The notes: generated by a model from the letters alone, not told the origin. Shown: positions 24,234 through 33,302, counted from the stretch's first letter. The stretch is DNA of 64,000 nucleotides from Brevibacillus ruminantium (GCF_023746555.1 NZ_CP098755.1:446501-510500), one strand, 5' to 3'. Program-made: numbers and translations.

Positions 24234-25001
24234 TTATTTTCGATACAGTGGATAGTCCACCTCAGCGGGCACCTGAATCACGACGAGGCGAAGGGATTCT
24301 GCCGAATCGGCTGTGAAGCGAATCTCGCCGTCTTGATCGGTGGTCACGACTGCAAAATCTCCGCCAATGACTGCTGTGCCAGCCTCATCCGCCAGCGGCT
24401 GCAGATCGCCTTTTCCAGAGACGGCGACCATCGCCAGGGAATAACCGGCTGGAAGCGTCCAGGTAAAGGAATGGGACGGCGGAATGTGCAAATCCTGCAT
24501 GACCGAGTCAGTTACCAGGGAGACCGGGGCGTCTGCACCGATGATCCGCTTTACCTGCACCTGATCGATGACCTCTTGCGGAAACTCCTCATGATCGTGC
24601 TGGTTGTATGTTGGCGGAACCTTGACAGCCTGTGAGAGGTGAGGCTCAAACCAGATTTGGAACATCTCTGTGCCTGTGCTCATCTCTTCGGCATGGTAAG
24701 CCCCGGAGCCGGTCTGCATCACCTGGGCGCCGCCGGTCGATACCTGCTGCAGATTGCCCAGCGTGTCGCGATGGCCGACTGTTCCGGCCAGCACGTACGA
24801 GACGATTTCAAAGCCGGAGTGGGGATGCAGCGGGATTTCAAAAGTGGTCAGCGACTTGGCCCAGGCCCAGTAAAAGAGGGGGCCGACCCGTTTGACGGCG
24901 GTATCCTCGTGAGGAAAGGCAATCGGTTTGCTCTCTACGATCTCGCCATTGCCGAAATGTCCTTTTCCTTGTTGATCCTTTGAATACAGGGAGATGTTCA
25001 T
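24234..25001 (-). CDS. Pirin family protein
   Basis: A 255-residue bicupin. The N-terminal cupin carries the pirin metal motif: HPHSGFEIVSYVLAG (two His), then GHRD and YHAEE (His and Glu) with QVMQTGSGAYHAEEM. Pirin/YhhW proteins bind Fe or another metal; some have quercetin 2,3-dioxygenase activity, others act as redox-sensitive cofactors. RBS AAGGAGGAG precedes the ATG. It lies downstream of doxX and azoR on the same strand, in a cluster with MhqR-like operators, so a role in coping with quinones or other electrophiles is likely. Confidence 0.88.
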   Translation of the reverse strand: MNISLYSKDQQGKGHFGNGEIVESKPIAFPHEDTAVKRVGPLFYWAWAKSLTTFEIPLHPHSGFEIVSYVLAGTVGHRDTLGNLQQVSTGGAQVMQTGSGAYHAEEMSTGTEMFQIWFEPHLSQAVKVPPTYNQHDHEEFPQEVIDQVQVKRIIGADAPVSLVTDSVMQDLHIPPSHSFTWTLPAGYSLAMVAVSGKGDLQPLADEAGTAVIGGDFAVVTTDQDGEIRFTADSAESLRLVVIQVPAEVDYPLYRK

Positions 25002-25037
25002 AAGGGCTCCTCCTTTTTGGTCAAACGTACAGCGAGA

Positions 25038-25424
25038 TTACAGCAGCGTGTAAGCACCTGGCCCGATCATAGCGACACCCAAAGCGACAGCGATAATCGC
25101 CAGGTTGTATTCGTAGCCGTTTTGCGTGGCCCAGTAGCCATTGGCCAGATGCACCTTGACAGTCGCAACAATCATGGTGCCGATGATCAACAGAGCGCCC
25201 AGCCATGTGCCGACCCCGGCAGCGAACAACAGTCCGCCGATCAATTCGCTCAGACCGGCGAGCAGGGCCATCATGATACCCGGCTTCATCCCGATGGATT
25301 CAAACCAGCCGCCTGTTCCCTTCACGCCATGACCGCCAAACCACCCAAACAGCTTTTGTGCACCGTGACCGGCAAAGGTAAGACCAATCACCAATCGAAT
25401 AATCAACAAACCTGCATGTACCAT
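25038..25424 (-). CDS. DoxX family membrane protein
   Basis: A 128-residue protein with four membrane segments, starting at the second in-frame ATG (25424), which has GAGGAG ten bases upstream. It reads LLIIRLVIGLTFAGHGAQKLFGWFGG..., the DoxX/YfiD/MhqP signature. In Bacillus, DoxX-like proteins of this type are induced by catechol and quinones under MhqR, YodB or CatR control. It is 36 bases upstream of pirin and probably co-transcribed with it. An MhqR-like palindrome lies in its promoter region. Confidence 0.85.
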   Translation of the reverse strand: MVHAGLLIIRLVIGLTFAGHGAQKLFGWFGGHGVKGTGGWFESIGMKPGIMMALLAGLSELIGGLLFAAGVGTWLGALLIIGTMIVATVKVHLANGYWATQNGYEYNLAIIAVALGVAMIGPGAYTLL

Positions 25425-25462
25425 ATCATATTCACTCCTCATAAAAGTATTTAAAATTAAAG

Positions 25463-25480
25463 TATTTTAAATTTAAGATA
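25463..25480. promoter_or_regulatory. MhqR-like operator upstream of doxX
   Basis: TATTTT-AAATTT-AAGATA, one mismatch from the TATCTT-N6-AAGATA palindrome before the marR gene. It lies within a longer AT-rich dyad at 25446-25483. Confidence 0.6.
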
Positions 25481-25504
25481 TTTGAGAAAAAAGGCCGGCG
25501 GGCC

Positions 25505-26131
25505 TTAGAAGGATTCCGCCAGTTTTGCAGCCTTTTCAATACCTGCTTGCACCAGTTCTTCTGCTTTGTCCGGTGCTTGGTTGTGACCTTCCACGATAAC
25601 AGTGGAGATGTCTTTTACACCCAGGAAGCCGAGAAGGGTTTGAACGTATTTCACGCTCATCTCGATCGAAGCCATTGGCTCTTGGGAGTAGTTGCCGCCG
25701 CGAGCATTCAACAGAGCTACTTTTTTGTTGTCCAAGAGGCCGACTGGACCTTCAGCGGTGTAACGGAATGTTTTGCCAGCTTGGCACAGGTAGTCAAAGT
25801 AGGTGTGGAGGACAGCCGGTACCGTGAAGTTCCACAGTGGGAAAGCGATCATCACTTTCTCTGCTTCGATGAACTGATTCAGGTATTTGCTGACCAGCTC
25901 GAAATGTTTTTGATCTTCCGCTGTCAGTTCCATCCCTTTGCCGGCTTTGAACATGGCCGTGATTTTATCGTTATCGTAGTAAGGAAGATTTTCAGCAAAC
26001 AGGTCCAGCTCGACGATCTCATCATTTGGATGAGTCTCTTTATAGGTTTCCACGAATGCTTGGTAAAGCTTCACGCTGACCGCTTGATCCGCGGGACGGT
26101 TATTTGCTTTGATAAACAGTACTTTGCTCAT
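25505..26131 (-). CDS. azoR: FMN-dependent NADH-azoreductase
   Basis: A 208-residue flavodoxin-like protein: N-terminal MSKVLFIKANNRP, FMN-binding FPLWNFTVPAVLHTYFDYLCQAGKTFRYTAEGPVGLL and NARGGNYS, as in AzoR/AzoR1/AzoR2. It uses NADH to reduce azo dyes and quinones by two electrons, avoiding semiquinone radicals. RBS AAAGGGG precedes the ATG. Its promoter region carries AATCTT-N6-AAGATT, the same palindrome type found before marR, so it is likely repressed by that regulator and released by quinone-like electrophiles. Confidence 0.93.
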   Translation of the reverse strand: MSKVLFIKANNRPADQAVSVKLYQAFVETYKETHPNDEIVELDLFAENLPYYDNDKITAMFKAGKGMELTAEDQKHFELVSKYLNQFIEAEKVMIAFPLWNFTVPAVLHTYFDYLCQAGKTFRYTAEGPVGLLDNKKVALLNARGGNYSQEPMASIEMSVKYVQTLLGFLGVKDISTVIVEGHNQAPDKAEELVQAGIEKAAKLAESF

Positions 26132-26181
26132 GTTGCGGTTAATCCCCTTTCGAAATGTGAGTAGCTAACATTTAAATTGTA

Positions 26182-26199
26182 AATCTTGATTTTAAGATT
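26182..26199. promoter_or_regulatory. MhqR-like operator upstream of azoR
   Basis: Perfect inverted repeat AATCTT-GATTTT-AAGATT about 50 bases before the azoR start. Confidence 0.7.
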
Positions 26200-26256
26200 A
26201 TTACGATTGAGGTGGTTTGTCAAGAGGTTTTTCACCGCCAATGTACTTCGGTGCTG

Positions 26257-26712
26257 TTATAGCTGAAAGCGCTCTTGAGCAGAACGCCCCAATTTCTTCA
26301 AAAGCTCAATAGCCTGCTGCTTCTCTTCCTGGTTCAGACCGCTCACGGCCTGCTCGATTGCCTCTCGATGGGAGGGGAAGATGGCGGCCAGGAATTGCTC
26401 TCCTTTTTCCGTCAGCTCTGCGTAAATCACCCGGCGATCTTCGGCACAGGGCTTGCGGACCAACAACTGCTTCTTTTCAAGTTTGTCCACTACGTACGTA
26501 ATATTTCCGCTGGAGATCAGGATCTTTTCGCCAATTTGCTGAAGCGGTTGGGGACCTTTGTGATACAGCAATTCCAGTACGCCAAATTCGGTCGGATTCA
26601 ATCCGTGTCCGCGAATTTCCTTGTTTGTATTTGCAGTTACCCAGTTGTAAGCGCGGGCCAAAACAACCATGAGCTGCAATGAATCGTCTCGTTGTTGCTG
26701 TGGATCAGACAT
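26257..26712 (-). CDS. mhqR: MarR-family repressor, MhqR-like
   Basis: A 151-residue winged-helix protein. The DNA-binding part (~35-105) reads LNPTEFGVLELLYHKGPQPLQQIGEKILISSGNITYVVDKLEKKQLLVRKPCAEDRRVIYAELTEKG, very close to MhqR, which represses azoR2, mhqNOD and dioxygenase genes in Bacillus. The only Cys is Cys95 in the wing. The gene is followed by azoR, doxX and pirin on the same strand, each or most behind a matching palindrome, and has a palindrome in its own promoter, consistent with autorepression. Confidence 0.85.
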   Translation of the reverse strand: MSDPQQQRDDSLQLMVVLARAYNWVTANTNKEIRGHGLNPTEFGVLELLYHKGPQPLQQIGEKILISSGNITYVVDKLEKKQLLVRKPCAEDRRVIYAELTEKGEQFLAAIFPSHREAIEQAVSGLNQEEKQQAIELLKKLGRSAQERFQL

Positions 26713-26748
26713 CGTGGAACCCCCTTTTTTTCAGGTGTGAACGAAACA

Positions 26749-26766
26749 TATCTTAATTTAAAGATA
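26749..26766. promoter_or_regulatory. MhqR-like operator upstream of mhqR
   Basis: Perfect inverted repeat TATCTT-AATTTA-AAGATA 36 bases before the repressor start codon. It could also act on the divergent EamA gene. Confidence 0.72.
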
Positions 26767-26892
26767 ATTATACAGACCATGAACCCGCCTGTCAAAGTAA
26801 TTCGATTTGGCGCAGGGACGCATCTTCAGGTTGTGTTTAGTTGCAGTACGCGATATATTGCAGGTAAAAAGAAGTGGAGAGGAAAGAAAATC

Positions 26893-27858
26893 ATGTCTGC
26901 TTCAGTACGGATACGAGGATTTACCATGGTAATCGTGGCCTCCATCTTATGGGGAGTGTCGGGAACCGTGGCACAGTCACTCATGCAGCACTACCAGTTT
27001 CAGACGGATTGGCTGGTTGCCGTTCGCCTGCTTTCTTCGGGAGTGATTTTGTTGGCTCTTTCTTTATTGGGCCAGCATCGTCAAAATGTTTGGCATCTTT
27101 TGCGCTCGGGCGGCGATTTTGTACGGCTGCTCATCTTTTCGATCCTGGGGATGCTCGCTGTGCAGTATACCTTCTTTGCCGCGATTGAAGCGGGCAATGC
27201 CGCAACAGCGACTCTGCTTCAGTATTTGGGGCCAGTTTTTCTGGTTCTCTATTTCATCATTCGTACGCGGAAGTTGCCTTCATTGGCCCAAGTAACAGCC
27301 TTGGTTCTGGCTCTTGGCGGAACCTATTTTCTGATCACAGGAGGAAATCCCGGCAAGCTGACGATTTCCGCTGGCGCACTTGCATGGGGGCTTGCCTCGG
27401 CGCTGGCGCTTGCTTTTTACACGGTTTACCCCACACTGTTGCTGGGGCGCTGGGGATCTACTGTCGTATTGGGCTGGTCCATGCTGATCGGCGGTGTGGT
27501 ATTGGGGCTCAGCACGCAAACCTGGACCTATACGGAGATGATCTGGACACTTCCTTCTGTATTGGCCGTGCTGTTTATCATTTTGTTCGGGACGTTGATT
27601 CCTTTTTATTTGTACGTAGATAGCTTGAATTACATCCGGCCGACAGAAACCAGCCTGCTCGCTTCGGCGGAACCGCTGTCTGCCGTTATTACTGCTGTCT
27701 TTTGGCTGCATGTATCGTTCGGCTTGTTTGAATGGATCGGCTGCCTTTGTATTATCGGGACCGTTTTTGCTCTCTCACGTCATCGCGAAAAGCCCAAAGA
27801 GGTTTCGCTCGGCGTCGCCAGTGACGAAACAAGGCGGGGGAAGCTGGAAAAAGTTTAG
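26893..27858 (+). CDS. EamA/DMT superfamily transporter
   Basis: A 321-residue membrane protein with ten hydrophobic segments in two EamA repeats (FTMVIVASILWGVSGTVAQSL near the start, and the second repeat from AWGLASALALAFYTVYP). The ATG at 26893 follows GAGAGGAAAG; the longer open frame from 26692 crosses the mhqR promoter and is not coding. Such transporters export amino acids, nucleosides or drugs. It is divergent from mhqR, so the MhqR palindrome could control it too, but that is not proven. Confidence 0.88.
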   Translation: MSASVRIRGFTMVIVASILWGVSGTVAQSLMQHYQFQTDWLVAVRLLSSGVILLALSLLGQHRQNVWHLLRSGGDFVRLLIFSILGMLAVQYTFFAAIEAGNAATATLLQYLGPVFLVLYFIIRTRKLPSLAQVTALVLALGGTYFLITGGNPGKLTISAGALAWGLASALALAFYTVYPTLLLGRWGSTVVLGWSMLIGGVVLGLSTQTWTYTEMIWTLPSVLAVLFIILFGTLIPFYLYVDSLNYIRPTETSLLASAEPLSAVITAVFWLHVSFGLFEWIGCLCIIGTVFALSRHREKPKEVSLGVASDETRRGKLEKV

Positions 27859-27878
27859 CGATCTCCCTCTCCGCATAG

Positions 27879-27920
27879 GACACCTCCTCTGATTAAACAA
27901 TATAGACAGAAGGAGGTGTC
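27879..27920 (+). promoter_or_regulatory. Hairpin covering the ribosome binding site of the NlpC/P60 gene
   Basis: GACACCTCCT at 27879-27888 and AGGAGGTGTC at 27911-27920 are perfectly complementary over ten bases with a 22-base loop. The right arm contains the whole Shine-Dalgarno sequence, three bases before the ATG at 27923. If transcribed from upstream, translation would be blocked unless the helix opens. Confidence 0.65.
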
Positions 27921-27922
27921 AG

Positions 27923-28522
27923 ATGAAGCCCAAAAGGAAGCTTGTCATATGGATCACCATGACCGTACTTATGCTCAGCTCGATGGCCGGCTGCGGTCCG
28001 CGGAAGAGTGCGCAGCCTGCGCCAGAGCCGAGGGTTCATCCGTATCGCGTAGACGGAACTCAGCCGCATCTGACGATTAACGAGGCTGCGGTTCCCCGGT
28101 GGAGAAAAACGGCGGATGCGATCATTTCAGACGGTATGAAATATATGGGGACACCGTACGTCTACGGGGCAGAGCGGTTTAATGACAAGACATTTGACTG
28201 CTCCTCCTATGTGCAGTACCTCTACGCCAAACAAGGGATTAAGCTCGGATACAATGCCCGGGAGCAGGCAGTGGAAGGGGAAGAAATTCCTTTCATGAAC
28301 ATGCGTCGGGGAGATCTCATGTTCTTTTCCGATGAGGATTATCCCAATGAAACCGGTTTAAACAAGGTAAGGCATGTCGGCATTTACATGGGGGACGGAA
28401 AAATCCTGCACACCTACGAACCGGGCATCGGCGTTGTCATCAGCAACATTCACAAGGATGAAAAAGAGGGAGAGTACTGGTACCAGAATTACCTCTTTGC
28501 CCGAAGAGTGATTCCCGGATAA
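27923..28522 (+). CDS. NlpC/P60 lipoprotein, cell-wall endopeptidase
   Basis: A 199-residue lipoprotein: signal peptide with lipobox MAGC (Cys ~24), short linker, then an NlpC/P60 domain at ~60-199. Catalytic Cys is in KTFDCSSYVQYLYAK, the His in VRHVGIYMGDG, and the third polar residue is the His of ILHTYEPG. The enzyme cleaves gamma-D-Glu-meso-DAP (or similar) bonds in peptidoglycan stem peptides at the outer membrane face. The Shine-Dalgarno AAGGAGGTG is unusually strong yet is sequestered in a ten-base hairpin. Single gene with its own terminator. Confidence 0.9.
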   Translation: MKPKRKLVIWITMTVLMLSSMAGCGPRKSAQPAPEPRVHPYRVDGTQPHLTINEAAVPRWRKTADAIISDGMKYMGTPYVYGAERFNDKTFDCSSYVQYLYAKQGIKLGYNAREQAVEGEEIPFMNMRRGDLMFFSDEDYPNETGLNKVRHVGIYMGDGKILHTYEPGIGVVISNIHKDEKEGEYWYQNYLFARRVIPG

Positions 28523-28535
28523 CGAAAGACAATGG

Positions 28536-28566
28536 GCTGTCGAGAAGAACTCGGCAGCTTTTTTGC
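28536..28566 (+). terminator. Terminator of the NlpC/P60 gene
   Basis: Nine-base stem GCTGTCGAG / CTCGGCAGC (one G-T pair), five-base loop, T-run. Confidence 0.88.
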
Positions 28567-28590
28567 GATGGTAAGCATTTTCCTCTTTCT

Positions 28591-28640
28591 AAACATTTGT
28601 TTGTATGTTAAACTTTTGTTGTGAAAGCGAAACGTTTGTC
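28591..28640. repeat. Three direct repeats upstream of psuK
   Basis: AAACATTTGTT at 28591, AAACTTTTGTT at 28610 and AAACGTTTGTC at 28630, with starts 19 and 20 bases apart (about two DNA turns). They lie 43-92 bases before the psuK start and look like an operator. Confidence 0.55.
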
Positions 28641-28682
28641 CAATAAGCAGATCTTCTCTGTCTGAGAGAAAGGAGGAGAGCG

Positions 28683-29783
28683 ATGGATAAGGAAAAGCAG
28701 ATTCTCCGTTATATTCGGGAAAACCCTTTTGTCAGTCAGCAGGAGCTTGCCGATAAAATGGGGATATCCCGTTCGGCAGTTGCCGGTTATATTGCCCAAA
28801 TGACCAAGCGTGGCGATATCAAGGGAAGAGCGTATGTTTTGCGCGATGAAGAGCGAATCGTCTGCATCGGCGGGGCCAATCTGGACCGAAAAGCACGCGC
28901 CAAGCAAGAGGTTCGGCTGCACTCGTCCAATCCGGTCACGATCTCGGAATCTTGCGGGGGAGTCGGACGCAATATCGCTGAAAATCTGGGGCGTCTGAGC
29001 TGCAATGTCGCGTTGATCAGCTGTGTCGGAGAGGACAAGGAAGGCGACTGGATTTTGCAGGAGACCCGCAGGCACGGCGTCGATATCAGTCAGGTATGGC
29101 GGTTGCCTACCCAGCGTACAGGCACCTACACCGCGCTGTTGGACAGAGACGGCGAGATGGTCGTTTCGCTGGCCAACATGGATATCTACGACGCGCTGAC
29201 GCCGCAAATGCTGGCTGAGCGCTGGTCGCATATCGCCGCAGCCCGCGCTGTCTATCTGGATACCAATCTGCCTGCCGACTGTCTGGCTTACGTCATCGAG
29301 CGTTGCCGGGAGGAAAAGATAGCGCTGTTTGTTGACCCGGTTTCTTCGGCCAAGGCCGAAAAGCTGCCTGAGCGTCTGGCGGGTGTAGAGACAATTCTCC
29401 CCAATCGCGAAGAAGCAGAGATTTTGTCTGGCATGAAGATTGAGAGCAAGGATGATTGTGAAGAAGCCTGCCGCCGTATTCGGGCCAGAGGTGTGAAGAG
29501 TGTCGTTGTCACTTTGGGCGAGCAGGGTGTTTACTGCCAGTCGGAGGAAGAAGCGGAGCTTTTGACCCCTTACCCAACCGAGGTCGTGGATGTGACAGGG
29601 GCCGGGGATGCCTTCGCATCGGGGCTGCTGTACGGCATCGTGAACGGGGAATCGCTGGGCCAAGCGTGCCGGTTCGGGATGGCCGCATCGGCTCTGACAT
29701 TGAGTACGGAACACTCGGTATCTCCGCAGCTCAAGCCGGAGATGCTGGAACAAACCATGCAAAAATACGAGGAGGAACGATAA
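28683..29783 (+). CDS. psuK: Pseudouridine kinase with N-terminal winged-helix domain
   Basis: A 366-residue protein. Residues 1-55 are a winged helix (ILRYIRENPFVSQQELADKMGISRSAVAGYIAQM), and ~60-360 are a PfkB/ribokinase domain beginning VCIGGANLDRKARA, with the GGVGRNIAENLGRL sugar-binding motif and the ATP/catalytic motif VTGAGDAFASGLLYGI. It phosphorylates pseudouridine to pseudouridine-5'-phosphate. The next gene is psuG, three bases on, which fixes the assignment. The fused DNA-binding domain suggests that the enzyme also regulates its own operon. RBS AAAGGAGGAG precedes the ATG. Confidence 0.92.
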   Translation: MDKEKQILRYIRENPFVSQQELADKMGISRSAVAGYIAQMTKRGDIKGRAYVLRDEERIVCIGGANLDRKARAKQEVRLHSSNPVTISESCGGVGRNIAENLGRLSCNVALISCVGEDKEGDWILQETRRHGVDISQVWRLPTQRTGTYTALLDRDGEMVVSLANMDIYDALTPQMLAERWSHIAAARAVYLDTNLPADCLAYVIERCREEKIALFVDPVSSAKAEKLPERLAGVETILPNREEAEILSGMKIESKDDCEEACRRIRARGVKSVVVTLGEQGVYCQSEEEAELLTPYPTEVVDVTGAGDAFASGLLYGIVNGESLGQACRFGMAASALTLSTEHSVSPQLKPEMLEQTMQKYEEER

Positions 29784-29786
29784 ACA

Positions 29787-30704
29787 ATGAAAGAATTTCT
29801 GACCTATACAGAAGAAGTCCGACATGCGCTGGAGAACAATCTCCCTGTCGTAGCGCTGGAGACCACCATTATTTCTCACGGCATGCCTTATCCGCAAAAT
29901 ATCGAGATGGCGAAAGAAGTAGAGCAAATCATCCGCGATAACGGGGCGGTTCCGGCGACAATCGGGATCATGGACGGCAAAATCAAAATCGGCTTGTCGG
30001 AGAGTGAGCTGGAGGAGTTTGCTACCAATCAGTCTGTGGAAAAAGTAAGCCGCAGGGACTTCCCGTACATCCTGGCAAGCGGAAAAATCGGCGCCACGAC
30101 GGTTTCCGGCACGATGATCGGGGCTCAGCTGGCTGGCATCCGCGTCTTCGCGACAGGCGGCATCGGCGGCGTTCACCGCGAAGGCGAAATTACCTGGGAT
30201 GTATCGGCGGACTTGACTGAGCTGGCGCAGACCGGTGTAGCGGTGATTTGTGCCGGGGCCAAATCGATTCTGGATCTGGGCCGTACGCTGGAATACCTGG
30301 AAACCCAAGGGGTACCTGTCGTCGGATACAAGACCAGTGACTTCCCGTCCTTCTTTGCCCGCGAGAGCGGCTTCGGCGTTGACTTCCGTCTGGATACGCC
30401 GGAAGAAGTGGCTGCCGTTATGGATACCAAATGGAAGCTGGGACAAAAGGGCGGCATGGTGATCGCCAATCCGGTGCCGGAGGCCGATGCTCTGGATCAC
30501 AACGAGATTGAAGCGGTCATCCTGCAGGCCCTGAAAGAAGCGAAGGAAAACGGCATCGCCGGTAAAAAGGTGACCCCTTTCCTTTTGGCGAAAGTAAAAC
30601 AATTGACCGAAGGCAAAAGTCTGAAAACCAATATTGCGCTGGTGAAGCATAATGCAGCCGTTGCTGCACAGATTGCGGCTGCCTACCAGGCCACCCAAAA
30701 ATAA
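29787..30704 (+). CDS. psuG: Pseudouridine-5'-phosphate glycosidase
   Basis: A 305-residue protein of the PsuG/IndA family at the usual length. Signature regions are [72 protein letters not shown] and [13 protein letters not shown]. It splits the C-C glycosidic bond of pseudouridine 5'-phosphate to uracil and ribose 5-phosphate with help of Mn2+ and an active-site Lys. It is translated right after psuK, giving a complete pseudouridine salvage pathway. A terminator follows. Confidence 0.96.
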   Translation: MKEFLTYTEEVRHALENNLPVVALETTIISHGMPYPQNIEMAKEVEQIIRDNGAVPATIGIMDGKIKIGLSESELEEFATNQSVEKVSRRDFPYILASGKIGATTVSGTMIGAQLAGIRVFATGGIGGVHREGEITWDVSADLTELAQTGVAVICAGAKSILDLGRTLEYLETQGVPVVGYKTSDFPSFFARESGFGVDFRLDTPEEVAAVMDTKWKLGQKGGMVIANPVPEADALDHNEIEAVILQALKEAKENGIAGKKVTPFLLAKVKQLTEGKSLKTNIALVKHNAAVAAQIAAAYQATQK

Positions 30705-30728
30705 AAAGTAGCATGAAAAATGGCAAAG

Positions 30729-30762
30729 CCCTGCTTCTAAAATAGGAGCAGGGAATTTTTTT
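30729..30762 (+). terminator. Terminator of psuKG
   Basis: Stem CCCTGCTTCTA / TAGGAGCAGGG (one G-T pair), three-base loop, then a seven-base T-run. Confidence 0.9.
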
Positions 30763-30773
30763 GAAAAAACCGC

Positions 30774-30803
30774 TTGATATACCGTATGGGGGTATTGTAT
30801 ACT
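30774..30803 (+). promoter_or_regulatory. copA promoter with CsoR-like operator 1
   Basis: -35 TTGATA (30774-30779), 18-base spacer, -10 TATACT (30798-30803). The spacer holds ATACCGTATGGGGGTAT (30779-30795), of the form ATACC-N7-GGTAT and close to the CsoR box of Bacillus copZA. Binding there would block RNA polymerase. Confidence 0.7.
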
Positions 30804-30847
30804 GAGTTCAGATAAAAAACATCTCTTCAGGGAAGACTAACAAAAAT

Positions 30848-30864
30848 ATACCCCTCATAGGTAT
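30848..30864 (+). promoter_or_regulatory. CsoR-like operator 2 in the copA leader
   Basis: ATACCCCTCATAGGTAT, a second ATACC-N7-GGTAT site, 69 bases behind operator 1 and just before the copA ribosome binding site CGGAGG. Confidence 0.6.
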
Positions 30865-30884
30865 GTGATTCGGAGGAATCAAAC

Positions 30885-33302
30885 ATGAGCGGCAAAGAAA
30901 AAGAAGCGATCGTCGCGATATCCGGCATGACGTGTGCAGCATGTGCCATGCGGATAGAAAAGGGTTTGCGAAAGCTGGAGGGCGTGGAATCAGCCAATGT
31001 CAATCTCGCTCTCGAAAAGTCAACCGTCGTCTATGACGCCGAGAAAACAGACCTGCAGAAAATCCACCAGAAAATCGAGGATCTGGGGTATGGGGTGATT
31101 ACCGAAAAAGTGGGGCTGAACATCTCCGGGATGACGTGTGCAGCCTGTGCCACGCGGATTGAAAAAGGGCTGAACAAACTGACAGGCGTGACGGGGGCTC
31201 ATGTCAATCTCGCCTTGGAGACGGCTTCCGTGGAGTACGAACCCAGCCAGACCAGTGTGACAGATCTGATCAGACAGGTGGAAAAACTGGGCTACCAGGC
31301 TGTGCGAAAGGATGACCAGAGCGAGTCGGAGACGGCAGACCGCCGCGCCCGGGAGATCCAGCAGCAGACGGGCAAGTTTCTCTTTTCGCTGATCCTGTCC
31401 CTGCCGCTTCTCTGGGCGATGGTGAGCCACTTTTCCTTTACCTCGTTCATCTGGCTGCCCGACATGCTGATGAACCCCTGGGTCCAGCTTGCACTGGCTA
31501 CTCCCGTGCAGTTCATCGTGGGGAAACAGTTTTATGTAGGAGCATACAAGGCACTGCGAAACAAAAGTGCCAACATGGATGTCCTCGTCGCACTCGGAAC
31601 CTCGGCAGCCTATTTCTACAGTCTGTATCTGTCGATTCAATCCCTCAGTACGCAGGCCCATATGGTTGATCTCTATTTTGAGACCAGCGCCGTCTTGATC
31701 ACCTTGATCCTGCTCGGCAAGCTCTTCGAGGCCAAGGCCAAAGGACGCTCCTCCGAGGCGATTCGCAAGCTGATGGGATTGCAGGCCAAAACCGCCGTTG
31801 TCATACGGGAAAGCAAGGAGCTGACCATTCCCGTCGAAGAGGTGCGACCGGGTGACATCGTCTCCGTCAAGCCAGGTGAAAAAATCCCGGTCGATGGAAT
31901 CGTGCGGGAAGGTCAGTCGGCAGTCGATGAATCGATGCTGACGGGAGAGAGTATTCCGATCGACAAAACCGTGGGTGACAACGTGATCGGGGCAACGCTG
32001 AACAAGAATGGTTTTCTGCAGATTGAGGCGACCAAGGTTGGGAAGGAAACAGCGCTTGCCCAAATTATTCGAGTCGTCGAGGAAGCCCAAGGCTCCAAAG
32101 CTCCGATCCAGCGTTTGGCTGACCGTATTTCCGGCGTATTTGTCCCGGTTGTCGTAGGGATTGCCGTGTTGACCTTTATCATCTGGTATTGGCTGGTTGC
32201 GCCGGGTGATTTCGCGTCTGCCCTGGAAAAAGGGATCGCAGTCCTCGTGATCGCCTGTCCGTGCGCACTCGGTTTGGCGACCCCCACCTCGATTATGGCG
32301 GGATCAGGCCGGGCTGCCGAATTGGGTATCCTGTTCAAAGGTGGAGAGCATTTGGAAACGGCCCACCGCTTGGATACCGTGGTGCTGGACAAAACAGGCA
32401 CCGTGACCAAGGGAGAGCCGGAGCTGACCGATGTCTTCAGCTATGACGCCGAAGAGAGCGAACTGCTGACCCTGATTGGAGCGGCCGAGAAAAACTCCGA
32501 GCATCCGCTGGCACAAGCCATCGTGAAGGGAATCACAGAAAAAGGGATCGCACTCGGCAGCACCGATTCATTTGAAGCCATTCCCGGATTCGGCATACGC
32601 GCTGTGGTAAACGGGAGGGAAGTGCTTGTGGGAACTCGCCGCTTGCTAACTGAGCATCAGATTCCTTTTACACAGGCCGAAGAAGCCATGTCGGCACTGG
32701 AGAGGGAAGGAAAAACAGCCATGCTCGCGGCCGTTGATGGAAAGCTGGCCGTAATGGTTGCGGTGGCCGACACGATCAAGCCAACTTCCCGCGAAGCCGT
32801 CAAGCGGATGAAGGAAATGGGGCTGTCCGTCATGATGATGACCGGGGACAACAGGCAGACGGCCGAGGCCATCGCTCCCCTGGCGGGGATTGACCAGGTG
32901 ATTGCCGAGGTATTGCCGGAGGGCAAGGCAGATGAAGTGAAGAAGCTGCAAAAACAAGGCCGCCGGGTAGCCATGGTGGGGGACGGAATCAACGATGCGC
33001 CCGCTCTGGCGACCGCCGATATCGGGATGGCCATTGGAACCGGTACCGATGTAGCCATGGAAGCAGCTGATATCACGCTGATGCGCGGTGACCTGATGAG
33101 TGTCGCAGACGCCATCGTCATGAGTCACAAAACGATCCGCAATATCAAGCAAAACCTGTTCTGGGCCTTTGCCTACAATACGCTGGGGATTCCGTTTGCG
33201 GCCCTCGGGTTTCTGGAACCGTGGCTGGCCGGGGCGGCTATGGCCTTCAGCTCCGTCTCTGTGGTGCTGAATGCCTTGCGTCTGCAAAGGGTCAAATTGT
33301 AA
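30885..33302 (+). CDS. copA: Copper-exporting P1B-type ATPase
   Basis: An 805-residue ATPase. Two HMA domains at ~10-70 and ~78-145 each have GMTCAAC Cu(I)-binding motifs. Eight membrane segments follow, with the CPC transport motif in [13 protein letters not shown], the actuator loop LTGESIP, phosphorylation site [16 protein letters not shown]-binding EHPLAQAI and the hinge [18 protein letters not shown]. It exports Cu(I) from the cytoplasm. Two CsoR-like operators precede it, so copper should derepress it, but csoR itself is not in the window. The chaperone copZ follows 85 bases on. Confidence 0.96.
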   Translation: MSGKEKEAIVAISGMTCAACAMRIEKGLRKLEGVESANVNLALEKSTVVYDAEKTDLQKIHQKIEDLGYGVITEKVGLNISGMTCAACATRIEKGLNKLTGVTGAHVNLALETASVEYEPSQTSVTDLIRQVEKLGYQAVRKDDQSESETADRRAREIQQQTGKFLFSLILSLPLLWAMVSHFSFTSFIWLPDMLMNPWVQLALATPVQFIVGKQFYVGAYKALRNKSANMDVLVALGTSAAYFYSLYLSIQSLSTQAHMVDLYFETSAVLITLILLGKLFEAKAKGRSSEAIRKLMGLQAKTAVVIRESKELTIPVEEVRPGDIVSVKPGEKIPVDGIVREGQSAVDESMLTGESIPIDKTVGDNVIGATLNKNGFLQIEATKVGKETALAQIIRVVEEAQGSKAPIQRLADRISGVFVPVVVGIAVLTFIIWYWLVAPGDFASALEKGIAVLVIACPCALGLATPTSIMAGSGRAAELGILFKGGEHLETAHRLDTVVLDKTGTVTKGEPELTDVFSYDAEESELLTLIGAAEKNSEHPLAQAIVKGITEKGIALGSTDSFEAIPGFGIRAVVNGREVLVGTRRLLTEHQIPFTQAEEAMSALEREGKTAMLAAVDGKLAVMVAVADTIKPTSREAVKRMKEMGLSVMMMTGDNRQTAEAIAPLAGIDQVIAEVLPEGKADEVKKLQKQGRRVAMVGDGINDAPALATADIGMAIGTGTDVAMEAADITLMRGDLMSVADAIVMSHKTIRNIKQNLFWAFAYNTLGIPFAALGFLEPWLAGAAMAFSSVSVVLNALRLQRVKL

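Noticed and set aside
28608..30698. 696-codon open frame on the minus strand opposite psuK-psuG
   Set aside because: It is antisense to two well-supported genes, has no RBS, and its Gln/Arg/His-rich sequence matches no family. It results from codon bias of the plus-strand genes.
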